Assembly (NCBI GenBank): GCA_016745315.1
Contig: CP066886.1
Location: 5,890,501-5,954,500 of the forward strand
DNA: 64,000 nucleotides
Direction of reading: 5' to 3'
Source of the DNA: Arthrospira sp. PCC 9108
GTDB lineage: Bacteria > Cyanobacteriota > Cyanobacteriia > Cyanobacteriales > Microcoleaceae
Shown: positions 1 through 8,126 of the stretch, in pieces
How positions within the stretch are numbered: position 1 is the stretch's first letter
How the letters are laid out: each line of letters begins with the position of its first letter
Position numbers and translations under genes: made by a program
The notes under the pieces: generated by a model
What the model saw: the letters and a program-made list of their open reading frames with translations, nothing else
What the model was told of the DNA's origin: nothing
Databases searched by the model: none

Positions 1-620
1 TTAAACAACTCTTCATCCGATAATACATCATCAGAAATTGTCGGATTGGGAGTAGGTGTCACCGATGTAGAATCCGATTTAAACCATTGAGGAACCGCTA
101 AAATTAGCCATTGATAAACAGCAAATCCCCCCACAATTAATAATACAATTATGCTGATTATAGCAATTAATATACCCCGGTTTACTTGTTGCTTTTCCAC
201 CAATTCCTGAGATGGATAACTATCAATTAGTCCCCCACTAGGATAACCCGGTAATCCCGCCCATATATGTGGTTTTTTTAGGGTGATATTTTCTGACCAA
301 AGCAGTTCACTATCTGGACTCTCCAGAATATCCTCTAACCACAGTAATTGATGTTGATTAAAGACACGACTATGGATGCTAACTCGGCGAATCTTCCGGG
401 GAGCAATTGTCTCTAAAACTTCCTTAATCTCACGGACTAAATATGATTTATCCAGATATTCTGCTTTCTTTCCTTCACAAAGTAATTGCAGAATACCCCC
501 CACAAAAACAGCCCTAATTATTACCTGACTTTCCGCCAGATAATAATTAAGTACCTCAACTATGGCGACCACACTACCTTGGTGAGCCTGTTTGATCAAA
601 TCATTAATTGCATCCATCAT
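1..620 (-). CDS. Hypothetical single-pass membrane protein, 3' end off the window
   Basis: An open frame runs from an ATG at 620 (a second ATG follows directly) to the left edge with no stop, giving at least 206 residues. The N-terminal ~150 residues look soluble, beginning MMDAINDLIKQAHQG. One strong hydrophobic segment (about residues 160-185, GILIAIISIIVLLIVGG) is followed by a Ser/Thr/Pro-rich stretch, so the protein is probably anchored by one helix with a tail on the other side of the membrane. I recognise no domain. It lies 19 nt downstream of the gene ending at 640 on the same strand, so the two are probably co-transcribed. Confidence 0.7.
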   Translation of the reverse strand, partial: MMDAINDLIKQAHQGSVVAIVEVLNYYLAESQVIIRAVFVGGILQLLCEGKKAEYLDKSYLVREIKEVLETIAPRKIRRVSIHSRVFNQHQLLWLEDILESPDSELLWSENITLKKPHIWAGLPGYPSGGLIDSYPSQELVEKQQVNRGILIAIISIIVLLIVGGFAVYQWLILAVPQWFKSDSTSVTPTPNPTISDDVLSDEELF

Positions 621-639
621 TTAGTAGCCGAAACTATAG

Positions 640-936
640 CTATTGACTGACTTCCCGAAAAAATTGCCCTAATTGACGACTCATTGACTTCACCAGTCCT
701 TCAGATTTTTGAAGTTGAGCGTCAACTGTTGCTTCTAATTCCTTAACCCTGGCTTCGGGAAGATTAAGCAATTCTAGCAATTTTTGATAGGCGCGTGCCT
801 CTTCATCATTAATCATTGGCTCCTCTGTAACCCTAGCACTAGAGCTAATCACCTGATAACCCAAAGCCAAAACCAATTCCCGTTCCTCTGGAGTTTGCAG
901 TTTGGGAATCAACTCGTCAAGGGAAATATTCTGCAT
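640..936 (-). CDS. Hypothetical protein, about 98 aa, Glu-rich helical
   Basis: A small, mostly helical acidic protein with no domain I recognise. The frame is open from a GTG at 954, but that codon lies in the terminal sequence of the neighbouring IS605-type element. An ATG at 936 has a good ribosome-binding site (AGGA, 7 nt upstream), so I place the start there (MQNISLDELIPK). The central part (ARAYQKLLELLNLPEARVKELE) suggests amphipathic helices. It is followed 19 nt later by the membrane-protein gene at 620. The insertion just upstream may have replaced its native promoter. Confidence 0.6.
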   Translation of the reverse strand: MQNISLDELIPKLQTPEERELVLALGYQVISSSARVTEEPMINDEEARAYQKLLELLNLPEARVKELEATVDAQLQKSEGLVKSMSRQLGQFFREVSQ

Positions 937-955
937 CAGATAATCCTTTGACACT

Positions 956-977
956 CCCCTTGCCTAAAGGCGAGGGG
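956..977 (-). repeat. IS605-type right-end hairpin
   Basis: CCCCTTGCC (956-964) pairs with GGCGAGGGG (969-977) around a TAAA loop, giving a 9-bp stem with one G-T pair. Subterminal hairpins like this are recognised by TnpA and also end the guide (omega) RNA of TnpB. It lies just past the tnpB stop codon, as expected. Confidence 0.75.
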
Positions 978-2210
978 ATTCTTCATTCATAGACCCAACT
1001 TGCTTTGACAGGATTGCTCCAGCCATAGTATAGGTCGAATCTCCTGAAGCGTTCGGGTATAAGATCCATGTTCCGCTATGCCCTAGCGTACACAAGGCTG
1101 ACTTTGCTGCGCAACGCTGCGCGAACAGGATGTTGAGCGCAGCATTCCTATCGCGATCCAAGTTTAACCCACATTGACAAACATGAGTTCGAGTGGATAG
1201 GGCTTTTTTGACCACTGCACCACAGTTAGAGCATTCTTGGGAAGTATAAGCCGGGTTAACGGCAACCGTCACCTTGCCAAACTTAACCCCAAAATACTCT
1301 AGCCACTTCCTGAATTGATACCAAAGAGCATCATTAATCGACTTGGCGAGACAGTGGTTTCTAACCAAATTCTTTACCCTCAAGTTTTCATAAGCGACCA
1401 AATCGTTAGATTGGATTACGCAACGCGCCAGTCTCTTGGCGTGTTCTATGCGCTTCGCGCAGGCTTCGCCAACACGTTGCCTACTTATCTTGAGGTGTAC
1501 TCGTCCTAGTCGGTTAATCGCTTTCTTTCGGTTGGATGAGCCTTTCTTTTTGCGAGAAACACGCTTTTGTCTAAATTTCAAGCGGCTCTCACCCTTTCGA
1601 TAAAATGGGGTTAGGTTCGCGCTTGACCATTAGAATCGGTATAAAATTCCTTTAATCCTACGTCCAAACCAATCGCTTTACCCGTGGGCTGACTATCTAC
1701 TTTAACATCCGCTTTGAGCATAAATTGAACATAGTAGCCGTCCGCACGACGAATAAGCCTAACCCGTTTGATTTGTTCGAGCGGGTAGAAATGTAAATCC
1801 CATGTTCCTTTGAGTTGAAGCTGGCCTATGCCTTTTTTGTCGGTGAAGGTTATTTTCTTACGAGTTTCTGATAGCTTCCACCCAGAAGTCTTGTATTCAA
1901 CTGAACGACTGTTCTTTTTGAACTTGGGAAAGCCTTTCTTTCCTGGAATGGCTTTCCGGCAGTTATCGTAGAACCTTGCGATCACCGAATATGCTCTTTC
2001 AATGGAAGCTTGACAGGCACTGGAGTTTAAGTCGCGAGCAAAAGGAAATTCATCTCGAGCGTGTTTTGCGCTAGGCGATACAAATCCTTCTGCCCAATTC
2101 CTGAATTATCCATCCAGAAACGGACGGCTTTATTGCGGATGAACTGAGCAGTTCGGATGGCCTCATAAATGGCAATGCACGTGATTTGACTTCCCTTTGG
2201 CTTTAAACTC
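964..2210 (-). pseudogene. tnpB: TnpB (IS605 OrfB, RuvC-like RNA-guided nuclease), multiply frameshifted
   Basis: TnpB is a compact RuvC-fold nuclease guided by a right-end-derived RNA. The parts are recognisable in order: N-terminal helices (IYEAIRTAQFIRNKAVRFW), first RuvC motif (IGLDVGLKEF, near 1650), second (VAYENLRVKN, near 1390), zinc finger CSNCG...CQCG (about 1170-1230) and third RuvC Asp (LDRDRNAALNI, near 1150). All catalytic acidic residues survive, but the frame is broken several times. There is a probable +1 at the A4 run at 2064-2067, where the expected ARDEFPFARDLN continues in another frame; two shifts at 1585-1620 (EPNP then FYRKGESRL); and one near the N-terminus around 2175-2195. 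Codons 1-4 are at 5756-5745 across intron A. Not functional as it stands. Confidence 0.85.
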
Positions 2211-2259
2211 ATTAGGGGTCGAGATAGACCTCACGGTCTACCCCTCCCATTCAGCAGCA

Positions 2260-2293
2260 GAACCGTACATGAGATTTTCACCTCATACGGCTC
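2260..2293 (-). ncRNA. Domain V of group II intron A
   Basis: A 34-nt hairpin reading GAGCCGTATGAGGTGAAA.. with complementary 3' arm ..CTCATGTACGGTTC. Length, GAAA tetraloop and internal bulge fit the catalytic domain V. It directly follows the RT stop codon and is nearly identical to the domain V of intron D. Confidence 0.85.
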
Positions 2294-3504
2294 CTAGTTT
2301 GACCGTCTCTTTGTTAAGAGTACAGCAACATCTCTTTCATCAAGAGCTGTTTTATTGTCGCGGGTGTGGCGATGTAATATTTGAAGATTCTTGTATTCAT
2401 CCTTTCCGCCTTTGCTTCTAGGTACAACGTGGCCTACTTCAATTAAGTCTGATGGGGTAAAGTATTGCCCACACCAGGTACATCTACCTTTTTGCTTTTT
2501 GAGTAGTTTTGCTACCCTATTTGGCGTATCGATTGCTCGTCCCTTCCTGGTTGCCCAGTAGGTCCAATTTCCGTCATAAAGTGTTGCGTCAGGACGTATT
2601 AAGGTATGTCTGACAATTGGAGTCCAGTTGTGTTTGAATAGATGTAACCCATCTTTGGTTTGGAACAACCAATCTTCGTGTCTTTCTTTCCCATTGCTAA
2701 GTTTAATCGTTCCATGTCTGAAATAATTTTTTAGCTTTTCGTGACTTGCCTTTCCGCATCTTGATACTGTCCATGCCCGTAACATTTGCCAGATTATGTG
2801 GTCTAGTTTGTTAAAGGTCTCACTTGAGACTACCGCTGAGTAATAATTAGACCATCCCCGAATAATCGGGTTTAGTTTACTAATCAGGGCTGATTGAGGT
2901 GTTGTTTTATGTTGTTTAATTACACCTTTAATCACTTCTGTGTGGGCTTTAACTGCTTTGTTGCTGGGCTTTATGTGGGTTTTATGTTCGATTAATCGGC
3001 TTGCTGTCCCACCTGTTTTCCCAGATTTGTATTTTCCTACGGGATATTGCCTGATGTTGAATCCTAGAAAATCGAACCCTGGATTCTCTGTCTTACCGTC
3101 ATACTCAATAGGCTTGAGTGTATGACAGATTCGAGTCTTTTCAGGTTTTATTTCTAGTCCTACAGGTTTTAGCCATTCAGAAATTGCAGTCTTGCACTGT
3201 TCAATAATCTCTAGTGATGATGATATCACTACAAAATCATCGGCATATCTTATTAAGGTGGCTTTAACTTTAACCCCTTTTTCTTTAGGATACATTGTTT
3301 CAATTAACCTAACCATACCCAACAGTGCGATGTTGGCGAGTATTGGACTTATCACCCCTCCCTGGGGTGTCCCTGATTCTGTATCCTCAAATACGCCGTT
3401 ATCTAGCACGCCTGCTTTGAGCCATTGTTTCAGGTCTCTTTTTAGGCTGCTTGGACAATGAATTTTGGACAGTAGATAATCATGGTTCACGGTAAGAGCA
3501 TTTT

Positions 3505-4392
3505 GTTATGGTCGAAAGGGAAGTCACCTTCCCCAACTCCACTTCAAAACCGTACTTGAGACTTTCATCTCATACGGCTCCTGATGTGGATACCCCTTTG
3601 TCAGTGGGAACAGGGCTACAACCCCCTGCTTTATGACCTCAACTTTCGGAGCTATATACACACGTAGTCATTAACTCGTTTTCGTCATAACACTCTTAGT
3701 TGTCGCGGTCTCTATATCCACACCGTGACTAGTGGGCATATCCTAACCATTACAGTTAGGCATTAGCTTTCAGTCACATCCTTTTCCCTTAAAGGCATAC
3801 GCTTACACTTTTCGCTACTCCACAGGTACATCCTGCCACTTGAGAGCCAATGAGGGGTTTAAACGTTCCATCTATGCGGGCATTCCATCTTTAGATTTGT
3901 CCTATCCATCGGGGTACTTTAAAAGTCTGTGTAGGTAGTTATAGCAGTCTCCTACTTTTCCCCTTACTCTTTTGAGCGCAGCGTATCAACCTGTTTCGCT
4001 ACTGATGCTTTACGATGGTTCAGCCGGACATTCGGTTTCCCTAATCATGGATGGTTGGCAGTGGTCGCATTTGGTAGTAGGTTCTACTTCACGCCTTCCG
4101 TTCCCCGCTTCAATCCTGGGGTTATGATTCCCAAAACTGGGGGTGGCTATCGCCGTTACTCTCAACCTTACGTTATACTCAAGGGGTTCATAACTTTCCC
4201 TCTTTTTTTTCGCTCAGTTTTGACCTTGAGTCTCTCTGCCTTATCTGGTTGTCGAAGCCAGATGTTGAGACACATAGATAGTTATGGGATGGTCAGGGGT
4301 GCGAATCCCTTATATTCCACCAAGGGGTGGAAGTCCCACTAGGAGGTTATTTCAGGCATTGCAGCCCTATTTCACTCCTAAACGTCTCGCAC
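3505..4392 (-). mobile_element. ORF-less group II intron B nested in the RT gene of intron A
   Basis: The 5' end is GTGCGAGACG at 4392 and the 3' end ..GACCATAAC at 3505, 888 nt in all. Domains I-III resemble those of introns A and D (shared blocks near 3900, 3990 and 4110). Domain IV is reduced to a short stem with no RT gene, and domain V lies at 3547-3580. Exact removal rejoins GATATAGC to AAAATGC, restoring codons for DADIAKC of the host RT. An intron inside an intron's ORF is a twintron-like arrangement. Without its own RT, B must have been mobilised by a related enzyme such as that of A or D. Confidence 0.88.
3547..3580 (-). ncRNA. Domain V of group II intron B
   Basis: A 34-nt hairpin, GAGCCGTATGAGATGAAA.. 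with arm ..CTCAAGTACGGTTT, with the length and bulge position of the other domain V copies here. The following domain VI stem (GGGGAAGGTGACTTCCC) is shared with intron C, not with A and D. Confidence 0.8.
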
Positions 4393-4737
4393 GCTATATC
4401 TGCATCTAGCACGAAATATTCACTTTTGTTGATACTCTGGTAAATCCTGGCTATTGCATCTTGGGCTGACCGTCCTGGACGGAACCCGTAGCTTGTGCCT
4501 TCAAATCTCGATTCCCATTCAGGTTCGAGAGCCGACTTAACCAAGGCTTGCCTTGCTCTGTCTTGGATTGTGGGTATTCCTATTCCAGCTTTTTTCATCC
4601 CTTCCAGGTTTTGGAATCCACACCCGTCGCAGTGGTTTTGCTTTGAGGTTTCCCTTAATGCTCTCAGCAAGTTCAAACCTTTGTCTTGGAGAGATTACTT
4701 TTACTCCATCAACACCGGCTGTTTTCTTGCCTTGACC

Positions 4738-4803
4738 CGCTTGGGGGGCGGGTTTATTAAGCTGACTGTTGGGAAGCATGGCTGACCGTGGAACCCGCCC
4801 CTA
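4738..4803. repeat. Small palindromic repeat inserted in the intron A RT gene
   Basis: The arms are GGGGCGGGTT (4745-4754) and AACCCGCCCC (4792-4801), separated by 37 nt. Compared with intron D, which reads straight through from LLAVRRVTQDN to GKMTAGVDG, about 65 bp are inserted here, carrying a stop codon and changing the frame. Arms of the same type (GTAGGGGCGGGT) occur at 60399-60461, so this looks like a dispersed, non-coding mini-element. Confidence 0.75.
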
Positions 4804-5757
4804 CAGTCGCACTGCTAAGAGTCGGGCATAGTATGATTTCACCAATAGACGTTGTAACCTTCTTACCTTTGCATCCTGTCCCGATTTAGCCGCTTGAAAT
4901 ATACTCTTTTGGAGCTTGAAAACTTTCCGTTGAACCTTAGTCCACGGGATTATCTTCCATGCGTTGTTCGTAGTCTTGATTGGTTTGGGCTTGCCAAATC
5001 CTTTCTTTAAACTCGCTATCGCCATTTGTACACCTACTTGACTCTATTTCTTACAATCAAACCGTGACCTGTCAGCATATCCCTACTATTACAGCAGGGC
5101 GTTGGCTTCTGGTCACATCTCACATCCTCTAAGACTTGCGGTTACACTTATCCCTACTGATATCTCGACCAGATAATCAGAGTCTAAGAGGACTTAAAAC
5201 GTTCCGTTTATATGGGCATTCCATCTTTAGATTTGTCCTATCCACCGGGGTACTTTTAAAGGTCTATGTAGGTAGTGTAGCGATGCTCCTACTTTTCCCC
5301 TTACTCTTTTGAGCGCAGCGTATCAACCTGTTTCGCTGCTCAAATTTGACGATGGTTCAAGCCAGACATTCGGTTTCCCTAATCATGGATGGTTGGCAGT
5401 GGTCTCGATTCTGGTGTTGGGTTACACCTCGGAGCCTTCCGTTCCCCGCTTCAATCCTGGGGTTGTGATTCCCAAAACTGGGGGTGGCTATCGCCGTTAC
5501 CCTAACTTCCTAACTTCTACTTATCTATTTCTAGGATTACTATAAGGAATTTGTATGGTTTAGTTTGTTTTGACCTTGGGTTCCCTGCCTTGATTTGTAT
5601 CGTGGGATACTAATCGTTGGGACATATAAACAGTTATGAGGATGGTCAGGAGAGATCTCCTTATATTCAACCAAGGGGTTGAAGTCCCCACCAGGCGGTT
5701 ATTTCAGGTATTTCAACCTTATTTCATGCCTGAACGTCTCGCACCACTACAATCATT

Positions 5758-6720
5758 TATAGCACCAGACAGGAAAGTTAGGACGTATAATGGAGAGGAC
5801 GAGATGACTAAGAAGACCAAAAATGCCAGCCCCCTATAGTTACGACCTCAGACAAAAAGTTATTGATGCAATTGAACTAGACGGTATGCCCAAAACAGAA
5901 GCCAGTCAAGTTTTCCATGTCAGCCGGAACACCATTAATCTCTGGCTGCCAAGAAAAGCACAGACCGGAGACTTCCTCCCTAAACCTAATCACCGACCTG
6001 GCAATAACCACAAAATTACCGACTGGCAAAAATTCAAGGCTTTTGCCCAAGAGCATGGCCACAAAACCTCCGCTCAAATGGCTCAACTTTGGGATGACGA
6101 CATCTCTCCTCGCACCATATCCAGAGCCTTGAAGAAAATTGGCTTCACCAGAAAAAAAAACTTACGGCTACCAAGAACGTGATCAGCAACAGCGAGAGGA
6201 GTTTATTGCTCAGATTGAACATATGGAGCCGGAAGGGTTGGTTTACCTCGATGAAGCTGGCATGAATAGTCAAGACTCGGATTATCCTTATGGTTACTGT
6301 GAGCAAGGACAACGCTTCGATGTCCTCAAATCCGGGAAGAGGCAGGGCAGGGTGAGCTATATAGCCGCATGGTGTCATCAACAACTCTTAGCCCCCGATC
6401 GCTTTGAGGGTTGTTGTAATCGGACAGTGTTTGAGTTGTGGTTGGAGTTCATCTTAATTCCAACATTGAAGCCAGGTCAGACTCTAGTATTTGACAATGC
6501 AACGTTTCATAAAGGGGGGCGGCAGGCTGAACTGGTGGAGGCAGCTCCATGCCGTTTACTCTATCTTCGGCCTTATTCGCCAGACCTCAACAAGATAGAG
6601 AAATGTTGGTCATGGTTGAAAGCCCGCATTCGCCACTGCACGTGAGCAGTTTGATTCTCTCGATGATGCCATGGATTCCGTTCTCCAAGCTGCGTCCTAA
6701 CCACCTTGACTAAGGCTATA
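5758..6720 (+). mobile_element. IS630-family insertion sequence, about 960 bp
   Basis: Imperfect terminal inverted repeats run from TATAGC...TTAGGACG (5758-5785) to CGTCCTAA...GCTATA (6693-6720). Ends in TA fit the TA target duplication of IS630/Tc1/mariner elements. It carries one transposase gene split by an A9 run. Removing it would place the tnpB start codon directly beside the domain V end of intron C, so it landed at an already rearranged junction. Confidence 0.85.
5823..6700 (+). pseudogene. IS630 transposase (DDE), two-frame with a further C-terminal frame break
   Basis: Frame one starts at the ATG at 5823 (MPAPYSYDLRQKVIDAIE) and encodes the helix-turn-helix part (VSRNTINLWL); it ends at 6182. 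The catalytic part is in the next frame, with DEAG (first Asp, about 6253), FDNATFHK (about 6490) and SPDLNKIEKCWSWLK (about 6580-6620). The switch is at nine A's (6152-6160), where programmed or transcriptional slippage would give the usual TRKKKTYGY reading. Such slippage is common in IS630. A second break near 6643 (IRHCT, stop) separates the last 19 codons (EQFDSLDDAMDSVLQ..), which read on in another frame to TAA at 6698-6700. The copy is probably defective, though loss of the C-terminal tail alone might be tolerated. Confidence 0.8.
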
Positions 6721-6802
6721 CATCAGGAGCCGTGTGCTGGGAAACTCGCAAGCACGGTTTTGAATTGGAGTTGGGGAAGGCGACTTCCCTTTCGACCATA
6801 AC
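6721..6802 (+). mobile_element. Group II intron C, 3' fragment (domains V and VI only)
   Basis: Domain V is at 6727-6760 (GAGCCGTGTGCTGGGAAACT..), followed by a domain VI stem GGGGAAGGCGACTTCCC and the intron end ..GACCATAAC at 6802. The sequence before domain V (ACATCAGGAGCC) matches intron B, so C belongs to the B lineage but on the plus strand. Everything 5' of domain V is missing: the IS630 copy abuts it directly and the sequence beyond belongs to tnpB. It is a dead remnant left by deletion or abortive insertion. Confidence 0.8.
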
Positions 6803-6965
6803 TGCTTATTGATTAACCCGTCAATAATTAAGATTTGTTGCTAAGGGATATGCGCTAATTATCCTGTGTGTTAAGACTTAATGAAGTGTATTTTGTGCGC
6901 AACGGTACCACTATCGGGTTGAGCGATATCACGCGATAGTAGTCAGGATAAGGGTTTACAGTAAA

Positions 6966-7039
6966 CGGGTGTGGTAGGACTCGAACCTACGACAAACGGC
7001 TTAGAAGGCCGCTACTCTATCCAGCTGAGTTACACACCC
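6966..7039 (-). tRNA. trnR-UCU: tRNA-Arg (UCU)
   Basis: A full cloverleaf can be drawn on the minus strand. The acceptor stem is GGGTGTG/CACACCC, followed by a D-loop (AACTCAGCTGGATAGAGTA), anticodon loop CTTCTAA with anticodon TCT, T-arm GTAGGTTCGAGTCCTAC and discriminator G. CCA is not encoded. Its 3' end faces the mobile-element pile-up at 951-6802, about 160 bp away. Confidence 0.95.
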
Positions 7040-7309
7040 AGGCAAGTCTTGCATTTTACCTTAAGTTGACACCTATAGTATCAACTAGTATCAACCTAAA
7101 TCAAGTCAACTCAAGTCCCAAGGCTTGATCATCAATGGACACGTGTAGATGATAACATAAAAGCGATCGAGATTGACAGTTGACTGGCAAAAATTATCTG
7201 GGATGATTAAGTTTGCCACATTGGAGATTATAGCGCCATGGGTTCAACAAGCACTACAATAACAAACACGGCCGACCTGCAACTCTGCCAAGAGTAGGTA
7301 CATAGTGTT

Positions 7310-7981
7310 ATGTTTATTCTGAAACGACAGGATGTTGAGATCTCCACGATCCAACACCCCAATCGGGATCAACAGATTCCCATTCTCTATTATCAAGGGC
7401 AGACGTTCCGTCTGATGAAGGTTTTCACTGTTCAGCAAGAAAGCGAAGCCAGAGCTTATTGGCGGGACTTGACTGATAACCGGGGTAAAGCCTGCGTACT
7501 ACTCGAAGAACCAGAACGCTATAGTGTTTGGGGTAAAGTTCGCCTTGAACAACTCGGTAGTGAGGGGGGTGGAGGTACTGATGCTAAGGTATCAGGCCTC
7601 ATTCGCGCTTCTCTATTGGTCTTACAAGCAGTTTACTTTGATGTTGAGGATTTATTGGGGTCAAGACAAGCTGTAGCCTTTGAAAAGGATCTGCTCAAGA
7701 TTCTTCAAAAAGGGAAATTTCCCGCCCATGATAACTCAGAGGCGGTCAAAACTCTTTTGACCAAAGACCCCCTGGAAAGTTTACAAATTCCTTCCTGGAA
7801 TGAAAATAACCTGAAAACATTGCTAGAAGAAGTTTACCGTCTGGGTAAGAGCTACTTCGGAAATACTAGCTTTGCAGAAGGCTTAGATGAAGTTCTACAG
7901 GACTTGGCCCAAGAAGATCGGGATTCATTTATCAGTTGGCTGGGTGAATCTACTCTGGGAAATCTCTGGGAGATAAGTTAA
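7310..7981 (+). CDS. Conserved cyanobacterial protein, Npun_F0813-like
   Basis: 223 aa, soluble, no signal peptide. The opening MFILKRQDVEIS.. and block ACVLLEEPERYSVWGKVRLE are characteristic of a conserved cyanobacterial family of unknown function that I recall as Npun_F0813-like. The C-terminal half is helical and acidic. No catalytic motif is visible. It stands alone, with 270 bp upstream to the tRNA and 145 bp downstream. The family name is from memory. Confidence 0.8.
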   Translation: MFILKRQDVEISTIQHPNRDQQIPILYYQGQTFRLMKVFTVQQESEARAYWRDLTDNRGKACVLLEEPERYSVWGKVRLEQLGSEGGGGTDAKVSGLIRASLLVLQAVYFDVEDLLGSRQAVAFEKDLLKILQKGKFPAHDNSEAVKTLLTKDPLESLQIPSWNENNLKTLLEEVYRLGKSYFGNTSFAEGLDEVLQDLAQEDRDSFISWLGESTLGNLWEIS

Positions 7982-8126
7982 GTAATGTTAGGATTTTTTG
8001 GTTTTGGTATCTAAATATGGGAGGCTCGAATTGAGATGAGTTTTTGAATGAGTATTCTTGGGCAAATCTATTGCGATCTGGTTTAGTAATGGTTTTCAAC
8101 TGTAGATTTCTTGTTATTGTATCGCT

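Larger units (their letters stand above)
2294..5025 (-). pseudogene. ltrA: Group II intron RT/maturase (intron A), split into at least four pieces
   Basis: The pieces in order are: N-terminus 5025-4801 (MAIASLKKGFGK..), finger region 4730-4600 (TAGVDG.., RRVWIPKPGR), RT motifs 4590-4380 (GIPTIQDRARQ, YGFRPGRSAQDA) and, after intron B, palm/thumb/maturase/HNH 3490-2294 (IRYADDFVVIS). Breaks: a palindromic repeat at 4738-4803; a +1 shift at an A6 tract (4590-4595) shared with intron D; intron B between codons of the DADIAKCFD motif; and a 2-nt loss just after that junction. The C-terminal HNH is degraded compared with intron D (VGH for VDH, HRHTR for HRHCH). No full protein can be made from it. 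Confidence 0.85.
2211..5744 (-). mobile_element. Group II intron A (with RT gene), inserted in tnpB and itself interrupted
   Basis: The 5' end is GTGCGAGACG at 5744, matching the GUGYG consensus. The 3' end is ..CGACCCCTAAT at 2211, with domain V at 2260-2293 and a domain VI hairpin between. Domains I-III occupy about 5030-5744 and closely match the start of intron D (46522). Removing the intron joins ATG ATT GTA GTG to GAG TTT AAA GCC, the expected start of a cyanobacterial tnpB. The RT gene in domain IV is broken by intron B, a palindromic repeat and frameshifts, so mobility is probably lost. The RNA core could still splice if transcribed; the long nested insert makes that uncertain. Confidence 0.9.
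951..5757 (-). mobile_element. Degenerate IS200/IS605-family tnpB element, split by a group II intron
   Basis: The right end begins near 951, with a 9-bp-stem hairpin at 956-977, typical of single-stranded-transposing IS605 elements. The only gene is tnpB, read on the minus strand. Its first four codons (ATG ATT GTA GTG) lie at 5756-5745; the rest resumes at 2210 after group II intron A. No tnpA is present, so even an intact copy would need a transposase in trans. The left end upstream of the ATG is missing: an IS630 copy begins within a few bases of it. The same right-end sequence (TTGACACTCCCCT) recurs at 41394. Confidence 0.8.

Noticed and set aside
4055..4342. Plus-strand ORFs within introns A and B
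   Set aside because: They are antisense to structured intron domains I-III and recur in each copy because the RNA is conserved, not because they are coding.
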